A stretch of DNA of 64,000 nt from Closterium sp. NIES-65 (lineage: Eukaryota; Streptophyta; Zygnematophyceae; Desmidiales; Closteriaceae): the NCBI GenBank assembly GCA_948144175.1, contig CANXME010002579.1, forward strand, positions 866,001-930,000, read 5' to 3'. Positions 22,501 to 34,656 of this stretch are shown in pieces. Each line of letters begins with the position of its first letter. Position 1 is the first letter of the stretch. The position numbers and the translations under genes were made by a program. The notes below the pieces were generated by a model. It was not told the DNA's origin, made no database searches, and saw only the letters and a program-made list of their open reading frames with translations.

Positions 22501-25479
22501 GGGGGAGGGGGTCTACTGTGGGGGGACCTGGTACAAGGAAGAGCGGGGGCGGGGGGAGGGACAGAGTGCGGTAGGGGAAGAGGCGGTAGTAGGGGACCGA
22601 CTCGTCAAACGTGACGTCCTGGGAGGACAGAACACGGCGAGAGGTGGGGTGGTAGAACTGTCACCCAGGCGCGTCAGGGGGGAACCCCAGGAAGACGCAA
22701 GGAGCAGCACGAGGGGACAGCTTGTCCGCAGACAAGTTGCGACGCATCGCCAACCTTCCCCGTCCACAGCAAGGCTGGGGAGGTCTCTGGACTGGAGACC
22801 CTTGGGTGAAGGTTGATCTGATGCGCCGCGTACCTCACCGCAAACGGCCACAGAAAATGGGGGGCAGCCGCATGCATCATAGACGTACGAGCGACGTCCA
22901 TGACCATGCCTATGCGGCGCTCAGCAATCCCATTTTGCTGCGGAGAGTCCGGAAGTGTGAAGGTCTGACGGATGCCTCGTGTACGACAGTAGGCTCGCAG
23001 AAGGCCAGAGGAGAACTCTTCGCCTCTGTCCGAGTGCAGACGCAGAACAGGAAATTCCGAGCCAAAGCTCTGCCTGAGCTGGAGACGAGCTGCGCGGATC
23101 CAGTCGATCAGCACCTCAGTGACATCACTCTTGCTGCGCAAGGGGAAGACTGCGGTGTAACGCGAGTAGTCGTCAACAACGAGCAGGAAGTAGCGCTCGT
23201 GACCCTGTCCACGGACGCGGGCTGGGCCCCACGCGTCCATGTGAAGTGTCTGCAACTGGGCCTCTGTCGGAGGAAACTGGGAGGAGTGAGGGGCAGCACG
23301 CTGGCGCCCCTCAACACAGGGGACACAGGTAGGGCCAGGGCCCTGGGGAAGGGGAGGGAGGGACCGGGGGAGACCAGACACAAGAAGACGGGAGGCCATG
23401 CCTCTAAGTCGAAGCAGAGAGGGGTGACCAAGGCGGTGGTGCTAGAGGAGAGTCTCGTGAGACAGGAGACGACACGAACTGGGGGCAGACTCAGGACTAG
23501 ACCTGGACACTGCAGCAAACACCTGACCTGACGCAGTGACCCTACCAGACTCAGCAACGGGAGGAGACGCGGTGGTCAGTGTCTACAGGCTCGACCCTGG
23601 CTGACGTGTAAACGTAGCTAGGTGTCGGCCTATGCTAGCCTCTGTGCAGATTGTCACCCGCTGACGCGCAGGAGTGAACCGGTGCACCCCCACATCCTGT
23701 AGGTCAGCACCAGGTTCGTAGAGAACGAGGGGAGGTAGAGACCAGACAGGGTGCCAGAGGGAGCCGCCGGACACGGGAGGACTGTGGAGAAGCGAGACAG
23801 GACAGGACCCCCAGAGGAGTCAGCCAGAGACACCGCGACTGGCCGACTGAGCGGCGTGAGTGTGGTGCGATCCCGAAAGAAGGAGCAAGACGCCCCAGAG
23901 TCAACGGTGAAGGTGAGGGAGGCCGAAGCCGACGTAGTACCTGAGAGCGCAGACTCACCAGTACCTGAGGACGCAGACACACTAGCTCCTAGAGCAGCAG
24001 CGTCGCAAGCACCTAGGGCAGCCGCCTCACCAGTACCTAGAGCAGCAGTCTCAATGCCCGGATCGGGCGGGAAACACCGGTAACAGTCACCCTCATCACT
24101 AATAGACACAGCATACATGGCAGAGAGAATAGCATCAAAGTGAAGATCATAGATGGCAACACCCGCCCTAGACAGCTCGCCCCAGCGAGGGATCTCTGAG
24201 GCCTCCGGGAACTGGTGACGCCACGCGCCCGTCTTGCGGCCAAAGCAGCGCTGGGTGGGGTGCGCACCCCCACACTGCTCACCCGCACGGTCGCCGGTGC
24301 GCAGGACGTACGTGCACGGACCAAAACCCCCACCCCGCTGGCGTGCAGTGTACCACTCACGGAGCTGCTGAGGGGACAGGGTCTCACGACCGCGCTGCTG
24401 TTGCTGGCGCGAGCCACCACCGGAGCCACTCCTCTGCGAAGACCCGCGACCAGCTCCACCGCCACCCCCGCCGCCTCCGCCTCCTCCGCCAATGCTGCCG
24501 CCTCCGCCGCCTCCTCCACCGCCGCCACCTCCGCCACCTCCGCTCCCACCGCCACCGCCGCTGCCGCCTCCGCCTCCACTGGCGCCACCGACCCCTCCAC
24601 TCCCACCTCCACTCCCACCGCCACCCCCACTCCCCCCACCGCCGCCACCTCCACCTCCACCGCCCCCGCTCGCTCCTCCAGCGCCCTTGCCCCCCTTGCC
24701 CTTGCCAGGGCGGCGTCTCCCGCTAGGGGCAGACACTGCACCGACCGACTCAAGACCAAGGAGGTCGGCCGCAGCAGTAGAGGCAACAGAGGGCAGAATG
24801 GAGGAGGGGGAACACCCCTCAAAGATGGGGGTGCGGAGGTCACCACGAGAGGCTCCTACAGCGACTATGCTCTTCTCTATCACTAGGAGGGCCTTCTCGA
24901 GGAGGTCAACAGTGAGAGTGGTGGGACAGACTGAGAGGAAGTGGTCCTTGACTACACGAAGGGAGTCAGGGAGGCGAGTGACTATATAGTAGAGAGTGAT
25001 GTACATGGGGGGGGGGGGTTCTTGGCACAGAAGTCAGCAGGAAGCGCAGCGCGGTAGCGAGTGTCACTAGTGCGGAGGTGCGTAATGAGGTCAGCTACTG
25101 TGGGAAAGGCAGCAAGGTCAGGGAAGAGGTACGGTAGCATGAGACGGCTCAGTGCAGTAGTGGCAGGGGAGGAGTAGCGCGCGACTACAGCGTCGTACAA
25201 GGTCTGAGCACTCTTGTACTGACTAAAGTGCGCACGCTCAGAGGTAGGGAGGTGGCGACGCACAGCAAGACGTGCAGCAGCGTTGCGCGTGGCCCACTGG
25301 GAGCGAACAGTGGCGTCAGCATCAGCAGCAGGGGCAGGGGAAGCGCGAGAGGTAAGGTCAAAGAGAGAGAGGCCGTCTGCCCTATCGCACTGTAAGAACA
25401 GCTGCAGGTCATCTACCCAGACCTCAAAGTCAATGGCCCGACCCTCAGCGTCAAAAGCGAAGACACTAGGGGTAGCCAT
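19570..25479 (-). pseudogene. Copia gag-pol of element C, broken
   Basis: Gag begins MATPSVFAFDAEGRA at 25479. A 12-base C run (about 25007-25018) shifts the frame before MYITLYYIVTRL. A poly-Gly tract and the C-X13-C-X3-H-X4-C cluster follow. Protease is VDSGASCSFF. A 7-bp loss near 23713 breaks the frame after FSTNLV, and TAG replaces Trp in LLWHHRLGH (about 23442). Integrase 23399-22674 has LHSDRGEEF and QQNGIAERR, then a deletion. Reverse transcriptase and RNase H (21085-19784) are open over 433 codons with YVDDLVFA. RNase H has YVNNKA where family members have YVDNKA, and a TGA (CGA to TGA) at 19784 before the C-terminal ~70 residues. Confidence 0.87.
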
Positions 25480-26459
25480 AACTACAGACAACTAGCAGTG
25501 CAAACAGTAGGGTGAGGGCAGTTCAATGAGAGAGGCGCTGTGCTCACCAGAGTGGGCAGCTCGAGCGGTCTGGAAGTAGGGCGGCTCGGCAGCTTGGCGG
25601 CTCGGCTGCTGGGCGGCTCGGCTGCTGGGCGGCTCGGCTGCTGGGCGGCTCGGCTGCTCAGCCGCTGGGCGGCTCGGTTGTGTTGCTGCAGGGCGGCGCG
25701 GCGGTCGGTTGCTCAGCCGGGTGAGACGGCTCGGGCGGTTCGGTTGGCGGGCGGCGCTGCAGCAGGTGACGGGGCCGAGAGTAAGGCGGCGGGGCCGCAG
25801 GTAGGGTGGCGGGGCCGCTGATAGGGTGGCCAGGCCGCAGTTAGGGCGGCGGGGCCGCAGGTAGGGTGGCGGGCCCGCAGGTAGGGTGGCGGGGCCGCAG
25901 GTAGGGTAAGGCGGCGGAGCCACGGTAGGGTGGCGGGGCCGCAGGTAAGGCGGCAGAGCCGCGGGTAGGGGCGGCACGTGACGCCGCGAAGGGCCAGTAC
26001 GGGCGGCGACGGGCCGGGCGGCGACGGGCCGGGCGGCGACGGGCCGGGCGGCGACGGGCCGGGACAGGCGGCGCACGGGCCGGTACGGGCGGCGACGAGC
26101 CGGAACGGGCGGCGATGGGCCGGGGTGGGCAGCGCACGGGCGGAGACGAGCCGGGAAAGCGGCGCGGGGCCGGGACGGGCGGCGCACGGGCGTCGACGGG
26201 CCGGGACGGGCGGCGAAGGGGCGGCACGGGGCCGGGACGGGCGGCGCACGGGCGTCCACGGGCCGGGACGGGCGGCGAAAGGGCGGCGCCGGGCTGCGTA
26301 GGGTGGCGACGGGCCACTAAGGGCGGCGATGGCCGAGCAAGGGCGGCGGAAGGGAGGCTGTAGGGGCGACGCGACGGGGCCGAAGGAGGCCTAAGCGAGG
26401 CGCGCTCCGGGCAGAAAATTTTTCGATTTTGGTGGGCCCTAAGAACAGTTCCCACGAGG
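25480..26459 (-). other. GC-rich 5' leader of element C
   Basis: Between gag and the primer site, nearly 1 kb of CCGCC/CGGCC repeats (for example GGGCGGCGACGGGCC units at 25990-26290). Long frames on both strands reflect composition, not coding. Confidence 0.75.
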
Positions 26460-26476
26460 GAACCTGCTCGATACCA
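26460..26476 (-). other. Primer-binding site of element C
   Basis: The minus strand reads TGGTATCGAGCAGG directly after the 5' LTR. The first seven bases match the initiator-Met primer site of plant Copia elements. Confidence 0.75.
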
Positions 26477-26607
26477 TGAGAAAATAGAAACGAGAATGAA
26501 TGAACTATGAATGAACTGAGCACAAGTACTAACCCTAATTGGGTTGTACCCCTTATGGGCTACCCCACTATAGCCTACACAATAAGCACAAGCTATATGT
26601 TCCTACA
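26477..26607 (-). repeat. 5' LTR of Copia element C (131 bp)
   Basis: Partner of 19229-19359. The outer end reads TGTAGGAAC against TGTCATAAC in the 3' LTR, so three of the differences cluster at the terminus. Confidence 0.85.
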
Positions 26608-27148
26608 GGTGGGGCCGGGTGGAGCGGCGGCGGGGCCAGGTGGAGCGGCGGCGGGGCCGGGTGAGGCGGCGTCGGGGCCAGGAAGGGCGGCGCCGTGGCC
26701 GCAGGGGTAGGCGACGGGGCAAGGCGAGGTGGTGCCGGGGCCGGGTAGGGCGGCGCCGGGGCCGCAGGAGTAGGTGTCGGGGCCGCTAGGGCGGCGCAAG
26801 GGGCCGCAAGGGCGGCGCACGGTGGGCCGACGGGCGGCTCGAAGGGCCGCAAGGGCGGCGCACGGAGGCGACGAGCGGCGCGAGGGGCCGCTAGGGCGTG
26901 GCGCGGGGTCGACGGGCGGCGCGAGGGGCCGACGGGCGGTGCGAGGGGCCGCAAGGGCGGTGCGCGGGGCCGCAAGGGCGGTGCACGGGGCCGTAAGAGC
27001 GGCTCAAGGGGCCATGAGAGGGGCCGCTAAGGGCGGCGCGACGGTAGGGAGGGCACGCGGAGCGCGCGCGACTCGGTCTAGGGTGAAGCACGCTCCGGGC
27101 AGGAAAAAAAAAGTATCGTGGTGGGCCCTAGGTAGCGTTCCCACTAGG
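26608..27148 (-). other. 5' leader of element B, LTR-proximal part
   Basis: GC-rich repeats (GGGGCCG and GGCGGCGC motifs) that continue the leader interrupted at 19228. Not coding. Confidence 0.7.
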
Positions 27149-27165
27149 GAACCTACTCGATACCA
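27149..27165 (-). other. Primer-binding site of element B
   Basis: The minus strand reads TGGTATCGAGTAGG next to the 5' LTR at 27166. Confidence 0.75.
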
Positions 27166-27292
27166 TGAGAAGAAACGAGAATGATTGAACTATGAAACAG
27201 TTGGGTACAAGTACTAACCCTAATTGGGTTGTACCCCTTATGGGCTACCCCACTACAGCCTACACAAATGTATAAGCTATAATGTTCTGACA
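27166..27292 (-). repeat. 5' LTR of Copia element B (127 bp)
   Basis: Identical to 12609-12735 except at one position. Outside it, sequence of the left TIR element resumes at 27293. Confidence 0.88.
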
Positions 27293-27784
27293 CTCTTAAT
27301 AGCAAGTACAGAGTGCACGTTATCTCTGAGGAAATGTTATATCGATTTACTTGCAGGGGAATCTGGTAACACGCTTTGAATTCGCGCGACAAGCGTAACA
27401 CCCGTCACGTAACCAAGTACGAACTTCGACCGAAACGAAGTTACAAAACCTCCCCCGCGATCGCAATTCACGTACTTTGCGAAATCAGAGCAGCCTATCA
27501 CGAGCACCATGAACAAGATACAACCAGAAACAGGCGAGCCTTGTACACTCTGGTTTAGTCATTGGACTGAAAACTGGAAGCATCGCCAACTCAGCGGTTT
27601 TAGAGTAGTAATTTAGCGCCACCTGTGATGCACAGGTGGTCGTAATCTGCCAGCTGCGCCGAAAGCTCTACACCTGCCACACGAAAATCGGCTGCACAAA
27701 ACAAAAGAGAACCACACATCCAACTCATCCTATTTCCTCTCCAACCCTTTCAAAACACCTCACCCTACCCCAGTACTGTCGCTT

Positions 27785-27919
27785 TGTTGGAATAACGGAA
27801 CAGGAATGAATGAACTAGCAGTGAAAACAGTACAAGTACCTAACACTAAAATTGTGTACCCCCTATAGGCTAACCCACTGTAGCCTAAACAAACACAACA
27901 ACATATATAATGTTTGACA
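27785..27919 (-). repeat. 3' LTR of Copia element D (135 bp)
   Basis: Element-sense start is TGTCAAACATTATATATG and end is TTATTCCAACA. It aligns to the other short LTRs through the GTACAxxxxx...TAGTGGG-type core. Confidence 0.8.
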
Positions 27920-28156
27920 CACCCCCATAGGCTAAGTGGGGGAGAACTAGGGGTCACAAGACCAGTCAAGGCAAAGCAAGACAAAACAAGCTCAGGGTGG
28001 ATCTCAAGGATACCACACAAATTCCGAGCACAAGCAAGTGGTCACAAGACCAGTTCACATGCAGGTTTATAATAGAACAAGAGGTACAATGATCACAACC
28101 TAGCAAGAGTAAACATGCAAGTATATATATAAATAGAGATATGAGTACAAACAGGC

Positions 28157-31100
28157 TCAAGAAGTAAGCAAGTGAGGTACAGTAGGCACAAGGCCTAGAA
28201 GAGTGCAAAAGCGCTGATGGTCACAAGGCTGAAGCGCCTTGGTGAACACATCAGCAGTGTTGGCCTCAGAGGCCACGTAACGCAGGCGAAGCTCACCACG
28301 CTGCTGCAGCTCTCGAGCAAGGAAGTAGCGCAGAGCAATGTGCTTCGTTCTGTGCTCCAGTCTGTGCTCCAGACACAAGGCAATGGCTGCCTTGTTGTCG
28401 ACGTACAACATTGGAGGAGAACGAGGCTGCTCTCCAACGTCGGTGAGAAAGTAGGTGAGCCAGCGTAGCTCCTGGGCCGCCATGGCTGTGGCGTAGATCT
28501 CAGCCTCACAACTGGAGCTGAGAACAGAAGAAGAGCGAGTAGAACGCCAAGAAACTGAACCAGAGCCAAGACTGAAGGAGTAACCCTGAGACGACCGCTG
28601 AGTAGCCTGGTCGTCTGCCCAAGAAGCGTCTGAGTGCCCAGTGAGAGTAACTGGGACTCGCCCTCCAAGCACTAGCCCCATGCCCGACGTACTGCACAAG
28701 TACCGCAACACCCTCTTAGCTGCATCCATGTGCTCCTTCCGGTGACGGCCGGGAGCGACATAGCGTGCAAGAATGCTAAGAGGGTATGCAAGGTCAGGTC
28801 GAGTGCAGGTCATCAGGTACATGAGGCAACACACAAGCTCTGGATACGGGCCACTCGGCTCTACGGACTCATCCGAAGGCAGAGCTGAGAGCGAGTGACC
28901 GGTAGGCAGAGGAGTGGGCTGAGGCGAGGAGTACGTGAAGCGGAAGCGCTGAAGGACCTGCTGCACCATGTGTGACTGAGTCAAGGTGATGGTGCGGCGT
29001 GCTCTGTCCCGGGTGATCCGCAAGCCAAGATAGCTTGTCAGTTCACCCACGTCTGTGCACGTGTGTCTCTTCTGCAGCTCCGACTTCACGTGGGCGAGTG
29101 CCACAGTGTCAGCAATGGTAAAGACCAAGTCGTCGACGTACACGAGGATGTAGAACGGCGGCAGTGAGGTGTCGGTGCGTAGAAACAGCGACGGGTTAGC
29201 AGTAGAAGGCGCAAACCCAAGAGCCGCAAGTGTAGTCCTCAGTGTGTCGTGCCACTCACGTGGCGCCTGGCGAAGACCGTAGACTGGCCGTCGGAGGCTC
29301 CACTGGGTACCAGGAGGGAACGACCCAGTCAAACCAGGTGGACGGCGCAGCCAGATCTCCTCGTCAGGCTGCCTTGCAGGAAAGCAGTGCTGAAGTCAAG
29401 AGAGTGGAGCTCGTAGTCACGCTAAGCGGCGACGTGCAGCAGAACCCGAAGAGTGGTCATCTTCGGGGTCGGGGAGAAGGTCTGGAAGAAGTCAACTCCC
29501 TCTCGCTGACTGAAGCCTCGTGCAACGTAACGCGCCTTGAAGACAGGCGGAGAGCCCGGCAGCCGCTTCACCCTGAAAATCCACATGCCACTGACGATGT
29601 TCGCCCCAGGCGGGGGAACCTCGTCAACGTAGGTGCCTGTGGACTTCCAGGAAGCCATCTCTGTGTCCATGGCTGACTGCTACTGAGAGGAGTAGGGACC
29701 GGCCATCGCCTCTGCGTAAGAGCGTGGGGTCGGGATGTCTGGTGCATCCGGGTCTCCCTCAGGGGCAACAAGCATGAACACGAGATGGGGCAAAGCGGTA
29801 GCAAAGCACTCAAACTCCTCCTGCTTGTCCTCAAGGACGTCAGTGCCAAGAGCACACTCACCCCCGGCGGACGGAGGACAGACAGACTCAGACTCAGCAA
29901 CTAGGCTAGCGGCGTAGTCTAGACGACAGGTGGCAGCAAAGTCGACAAGCTCAGCAACCAAGGCAGACGCAGCAGCGGACTCAAAGGAAGGGTCAGTAAC
30001 AACAGTAGCCAGGAGACGCGTGACAGTAGGACTGGCAGCACGAAGGGAGTCTGACCCAGGGTCAGCAAGAGTAGGAAGAGAGGAAGCAGGAGGAGACGGC
30101 AGTGGGACATGCTGTGGAGCAGTGGACGGACGAAGCGCCATCCGGTGAGTGCCTGGGACAGCAGGAAGACGCTGACGCTGGACACGACTACCAGTGAGAG
30201 CAGCACGGACAGGCGACGCAGGACGAGACTCAGGCTCACGACGCTCAGTAAGACCTCCAGTCGGACCAGTGTAAAGAGCAGGACCAGGGAGAGAGGAGGC
30301 AGATTGTAGCTGCGACGGCAGCTGGGCAGACGGAGGACACCCTAAGGAGGGAGGAGGACACGGAGGAGGGAGCGAACCAAGAACCTGCTGAAGGAGCGGA
30401 ACGAAGTACGGCCGTGGCCGTGCAGCGACACCAGAACCAGGAGAGACACCCGCACCAGGGTCCTCAGCACTAGCAGTAGCTCCAACGCCCGGGTCCGCAG
30501 CACCAGCAGCAGCTCCAACACCCGGGTCCTCAGCACCAGCAGCAGCACCAACGCCCATGTCCGCAGCACCAGCAGCAGCTCCAACGCCCGGGTCCGCAGC
30601 ACCAGCAGCAGCTCCAACACCTGGGTCCGTAGCACCAGCACCAGCTCCAACGCCCGGGTCCGCAGCACCAGCAGCAGCTCCAACGCCCGGGTCCGCAGCA
30701 CCAGCAGCAGCTCCAACACCTGGGTCCATAGCACCAGCAGCAGCTCCAACACCCGGGTCCTCAACACCAGCAGCAGCACCAACGCCCGGGTCCGCAGCAC
30801 CAGCAGCAGCTCCAACACCCGGGTCCTCAGCACCAGCAGCAGCACCAACGCCCAGGTCCGCAGCACCAGCAGCAGCACCAACAGCAGCGGGGTCCGCGAC
30901 ACGAGGCGCGCCACTTCGAAGAGTGCAGCGCCGCTCGTACCACTCACGGATCCGCTCACGGGAGGGGAGCTCCCGACTAGGAGGAGAAGTACTAGTACCA
31001 GTCCCAGTAGCACGCCCGGCTCCAGAGGCGCCTCTCCTGAGGCTGCAGTACTGTAAGCACCACTCACGCAGCTGCTCCGAGGAGAGGGCTCCCCCAGGAG

Positions 31101-33105
31101 TAGGACTCCCAGGCTCAGTACCTCCAGACTCAGAACCCCCAGACTCCGGACTCGGCTGCTCAGCACCCCCAGGCTCAGCACCCCCAGGCTCAGCACCCCC
31201 AACCTCAGCACCCCCAGGCTCCGCACCCCCAGGCTCCGCACCCCCAGGCTCAGCACCCCCAGTCCCGGCACCCCCAGGCTCAGCACCCCCAGGCTCAGTA
31301 CCCCCAGGCTCCGCACCCGCAGCAGGACGAGAGTCGACAGCTACCTCAACAGGCTCAACCGGGTCTACGTGAGACACACCTGAGGGAGCGGCACCCTGAG
31401 GGGGGAGGGGGTCTACGACAGCAGCACCTGGCGCGAGGAAGAGAGGCGGGGGGGGGAGCGGGGCAGTGCGGTAGGGGAAGAGGCGGTAGTAGGGGATGGA
31501 CTCGTCAAAAGTGACGTCCTGAGAGGGCAATACTCGGCGCGAGGTGGCGTGGTAAAACTGCCAACCAGGCGCGTCCAGGACAAAGCCGAGGAAGACGGAG
31601 GGAACAGCACGGGAGGAGAGCTTGTCCGCAGACGTATCGCGGACAAAAGCTCGAGATCCCCAGACCCGGAAACGCGATGCATCGCCAACCTCCCCCGTCC
31701 ACAGCAGTGTGGGCGAGGTCTCCGGCAAGGAGACACGGGGCCAGAGGTTGAGCTGATGCGCAGCGTACCGGACCGCAAACGGCCAAAGAAAGTGGGGGGC
31801 AGCCGCATGGATCAAGGAGGTACGGGCGACCTCCATGACCAGGCCAATGCGGCGCTCCGCAACCCCATTCTGCTGTGGAGAGGCCGGAAGCATGAACGAC
31901 CTGCTCAATGCCGTGCTCAGCACAGTAGGCTGCCAAGAGGTCGGAGGTGAACTCACCACCTCTGTCAGAGTGCAAGCGCAGGACAGGAAAGTCCGAGTGA
32001 AAACGCTCCCTGAGCTGGAGACGGGCTCTGCGGATCCAAGGGATCAAGACATCAGGGACCTCACCCTTGGTGCGCAAGGGGAAGACCGAGGTGTAGCGCG
32101 AGTAGTCGTCAACAACTATCAGGAAGTACCTCTCCTGACCCTGACCACGGACGCGGGCTGGGCCCCACACGTCCATGTGGAGCGTCTGCAAGGGAGCAGT
32201 CGTCGGGGGAAACGAGGAGGAGTGAGGAGCGGCGCGCTGCCGTCCCTCAACACAGGGGAGACAGGTAGGAGCAGGTGAGGGTGGTAGGGGAGGAAGGACC
32301 CTGGGCAGGCCAGAGACAAGGTACCGGGAGTGCATGGCACGAATCCGCTGCACAGACGGGTGGCCAAGGCGGTGGTGCTAGAGGACAGTCTCGTGCGCGA
32401 GAGAGCGACACGAGCAGGGGGTCGACAGCTGACCTAACGCGGACGCAGACGCAGACACAGCAACCTGAGGGGACTCAGTAGTCAATGTGTACAGGTCCGA
32501 CCCCGGCCGCCGAGTGAAGGTAGCCAAGTGACGGCCCGTACGAGCACACGTACAGTGTGTCACGCGCTCGTAGGCAGGGGTGAACTGGTGAACACCCCCG
32601 TCCTGGAGCGCACATCCTGCCACCAAGTTCGTAGAGAACGAGGGGAGGTGGAGACCTGACAGTGTGCCCGACGGGACCGCAGGACAGGGAAGGCAGTGGA
32701 AGAGGTCGCAATGACCGGACCCCCAGAGGGGTCAGCAAGGGGGGCAGATGCACAAGCACCTAGAGCAGCTGCCTCACCAGCACCTAGGGTAGCCGACACG
32801 CGAGTACCTGGAGCGGCAGACGCACTAGTCCTAATGCCCGGGTCGGGCGGCACACACAGGTACTCAGCACCCTCTCCACTAGTAGACATCACATACATAG
32901 CAGATAGAATAGCATCAAAGTCTAGAGCATAGATATCAATCCCCTTCTTCAGGAGATCAATCCAGCGGGGCAGCTCAGTGGCCTGAGGGAACTGAACACG
33001 CCAAGCGTCGTCGAGACGAGCAAAGCAGCGCTGTGTGGCGTGCGGTCGTCCACACTGCTGACCAGTGCGGTCACCAGTGCGAATGACGTACGTGCAGCTA
33101 AGGCC

Positions 33106-33139
<34 letters not shown>

Positions 33140-34217
33140 GTGCAGAGAGTACCACTCACGGACCTCCTGGGGCGAAGGAGTGTGCTGCTGGCCCTGGCCA
33201 ACGCCAGCGCCTCTACGACCACCACCGCTGCCGCCACCTCCTCGACCACCCCAACCCCGGCCACCGCCTCTTCCACCGCCACCCCAACCACCGCCTCCGC
33301 CCCTGCCACCTCCCCCGTCGCTGCCGCCACCACCCCCACCGCTGCCACCAGCCCCTCCAGTCGCGCCACCACCCCCACTGCCTCCACCGCCCCCACCACC
33401 ACCTCCCCCGCCATCACCGCCACCACCCTTGCCCCCTTTGCCCTTGCCGCTGCGGCGCCCGCTCGAAGCAAACGCAGTACCGACCTTCTCAGCACCAAGG
33501 AGGTCGACAGCAGCAGCAGAGGCGACAGAGGGAAGAAGGGGGGAAGGAGAACACCCCTCAAAGAAGGGGGTACGGGGGTCGCCACGAGAGGCACCTACAG
33601 CGACTATGCTAGTCTCAGCTGCAAGTAGTTCCTTCTCGAGGAGGGTAATGGGGAGCTCAGTGGGGCAGAGAGCGAGGAAGTGGTCCCTGACAGCACGCAG
33701 TGTGTCAGGGAGGCGGGTGACTAGGTGGTAGAGAGTGAGCCAGAGTGGGGGGGGGGTGCGTGGCAAGGAACTCAGCGGGCATGGCGGCACGGAAGCGGGC
33801 CTCACTAGTACGGAGGTGCGTGATGAGGTCAGCGACTGTGTGGAACGAGGCCAGGTCGGGAAACAGGTAGGGGAGGGAGAGACGGCCTAGCGCGGCAGAG
33901 GCAGGTGAGGAGTAGCGAGCAACGACAGCTGTGTACAGTGCCTGTGCAGTCTTGTGCTGGCCAAAGTGCTCACGTTCGTCTATGGGCAGGGAGTTGTGAA
34001 TAGCGAAGCGAGCGTGGGCATCACGAGTCTGCCACTGTGAGCGAGCAGTGCTGTCAGCAGTAGCAGCAGGGGCAGTGACATGGCCTAGGGCGTGGTCGTA
34101 CAGTGAGATGTCGTCCTTGGCTGTGAGCTGTAGGTAGAGGTGCAGGTCATCTAGCCAGGTGTCAAACTTCACTGGGCGGCCCTCAGCATCGAAAGCTAGA
34201 ACCTGTGGGCTAGCCAT
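28157..34217 (-). pseudogene. Copia gag-pol of element D, broken
   Basis: Gag (MASPQVLAFDAEGRPVKF) starts at 34217. A 10-base C run (about 33747-33756) puts the next part in another frame. A 31-base C run at 33107-33137 lies in the Gly-rich region. The Cys/His cluster (CTYVIRTGD...QRC) is kept. The protease region is shortened: the LDSGAS motif seen in B and F is not found. Integrase starts 32353 (LHMDVWGPA, LHSDRGGEF) and shifts frame before SPQQNGVAERR (31959 frame). The spacer has about 14 units like AAAGAEDPGVGA. Reverse transcriptase has a small deletion near 29364, then 29332-28157 is open for 391 codons with YVDDLVFTI, RNase H DASWADD and VDNKAAIAL, to the natural stop. Confidence 0.85.
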
Positions 34218-34656
34218 AGGAGCAGTAGAAGTAGCAGCAAAAACAGTAGTAGAAGCAGTTAGGGCGGCTCGGTTCGGGCAGGGCGGCGCGGCTCGGGTGG
34301 GGCGGCTTGGTTAGGTTCGCGCGGCTCGGCTCGGGTCGCGCGGCTCGGCTCGGGTCGCGCGGCTCGGTTCGGTCGCGCGGCTCGGTTCGGTCGCGCGGCT
34401 CGGTTCGGTCCCGGGCTGTGGCGGTAACGGGCCGCTCGGGGCCTCTAGGGGCAGTGGGCGCGGGGCCGTTTGGGGCCTCTAGGGACGGTGGGCGCGGGGC
34501 CGACGGGGCCGTTCGGGGCCTTATCGAGGTGAGCGCGGGGCCGTTCGGGGCCTTAACGGGGCCTCTAGGGGCCGACTGGGCCGTTCGGGGCCGTTAGGGA
34601 GGTAAGCACGGGGCCATCAAGGGGGGCCTCTAGGGGCCGATGGGGTCGTCAAGGGG
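34218..34656 (-). other. GC-rich leader fragment of element D
   Basis: GGCTCGG and GGGGCC-rich repeats upstream of gag, ending abruptly at a G run before the joined reverse-transcriptase fragment. No gene. Confidence 0.65.

Larger units (their letters stand above)
19229..26607 (-). mobile_element. Short-LTR Copia retrotransposon (element C) nested in element B
   Basis: A 7379-bp element with 131-bp LTRs (19229-19359 and 26477-26607). Flanks GTTGG (19224-19228) and GGTGG (26608-26612) are a 5-bp duplication with one change. It lies in the leader of B, in the same orientation. The LTRs differ at about six positions, more than those of its host. The coding region is frameshifted and has stops. 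Confidence 0.87.
12609..27292 (-). mobile_element. Short-LTR Copia retrotransposon (element B), host of nested element C
   Basis: The LTRs are 127 bp (12609-12735 and 27166-27292) with a single difference. Flanks are CTCCT (12604-12608) and CTCTT (27293-27297), a 5-bp duplication with one change. Without the 7.38-kb inner element it is about 7.3 kb. It is inserted in the left TIR element, because the two sides rejoin the sequence seen intact at about 47.35 kb. The coding region has at least six premature stops. Confidence 0.88.
27785..34656 (-). mobile_element. 5'-truncated short-LTR Copia retrotransposon (element D)
   Basis: It has a 3' LTR (27785-27919), polypurine complement CACCCCCATAGG, RNase H through gag, and part of the GC-rich leader. 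No 5' LTR or primer site follows the leader. Instead a reverse-transcriptase fragment (34657-34935) is joined, then TIR-element sequence. The word AGTACTG occurs at both outer borders (27772-27778, 34929-34935). Its LTR is a different subtype from B, C and F. Confidence 0.8.

Noticed and set aside
25978..26363. Arg/Gly-rich proteins in the leaders of elements C and F
   Set aside because: GC-rich leader repeats between primer site and gag. Different frames are open in each copy and none is conserved.
30557..31372. Plus-strand Ala/Pro-rich frame of 271 codons
   Set aside because: Antisense to the repeat-rich spacer of element D. The minus strand carries the conserved flanking integrase and RT domains.
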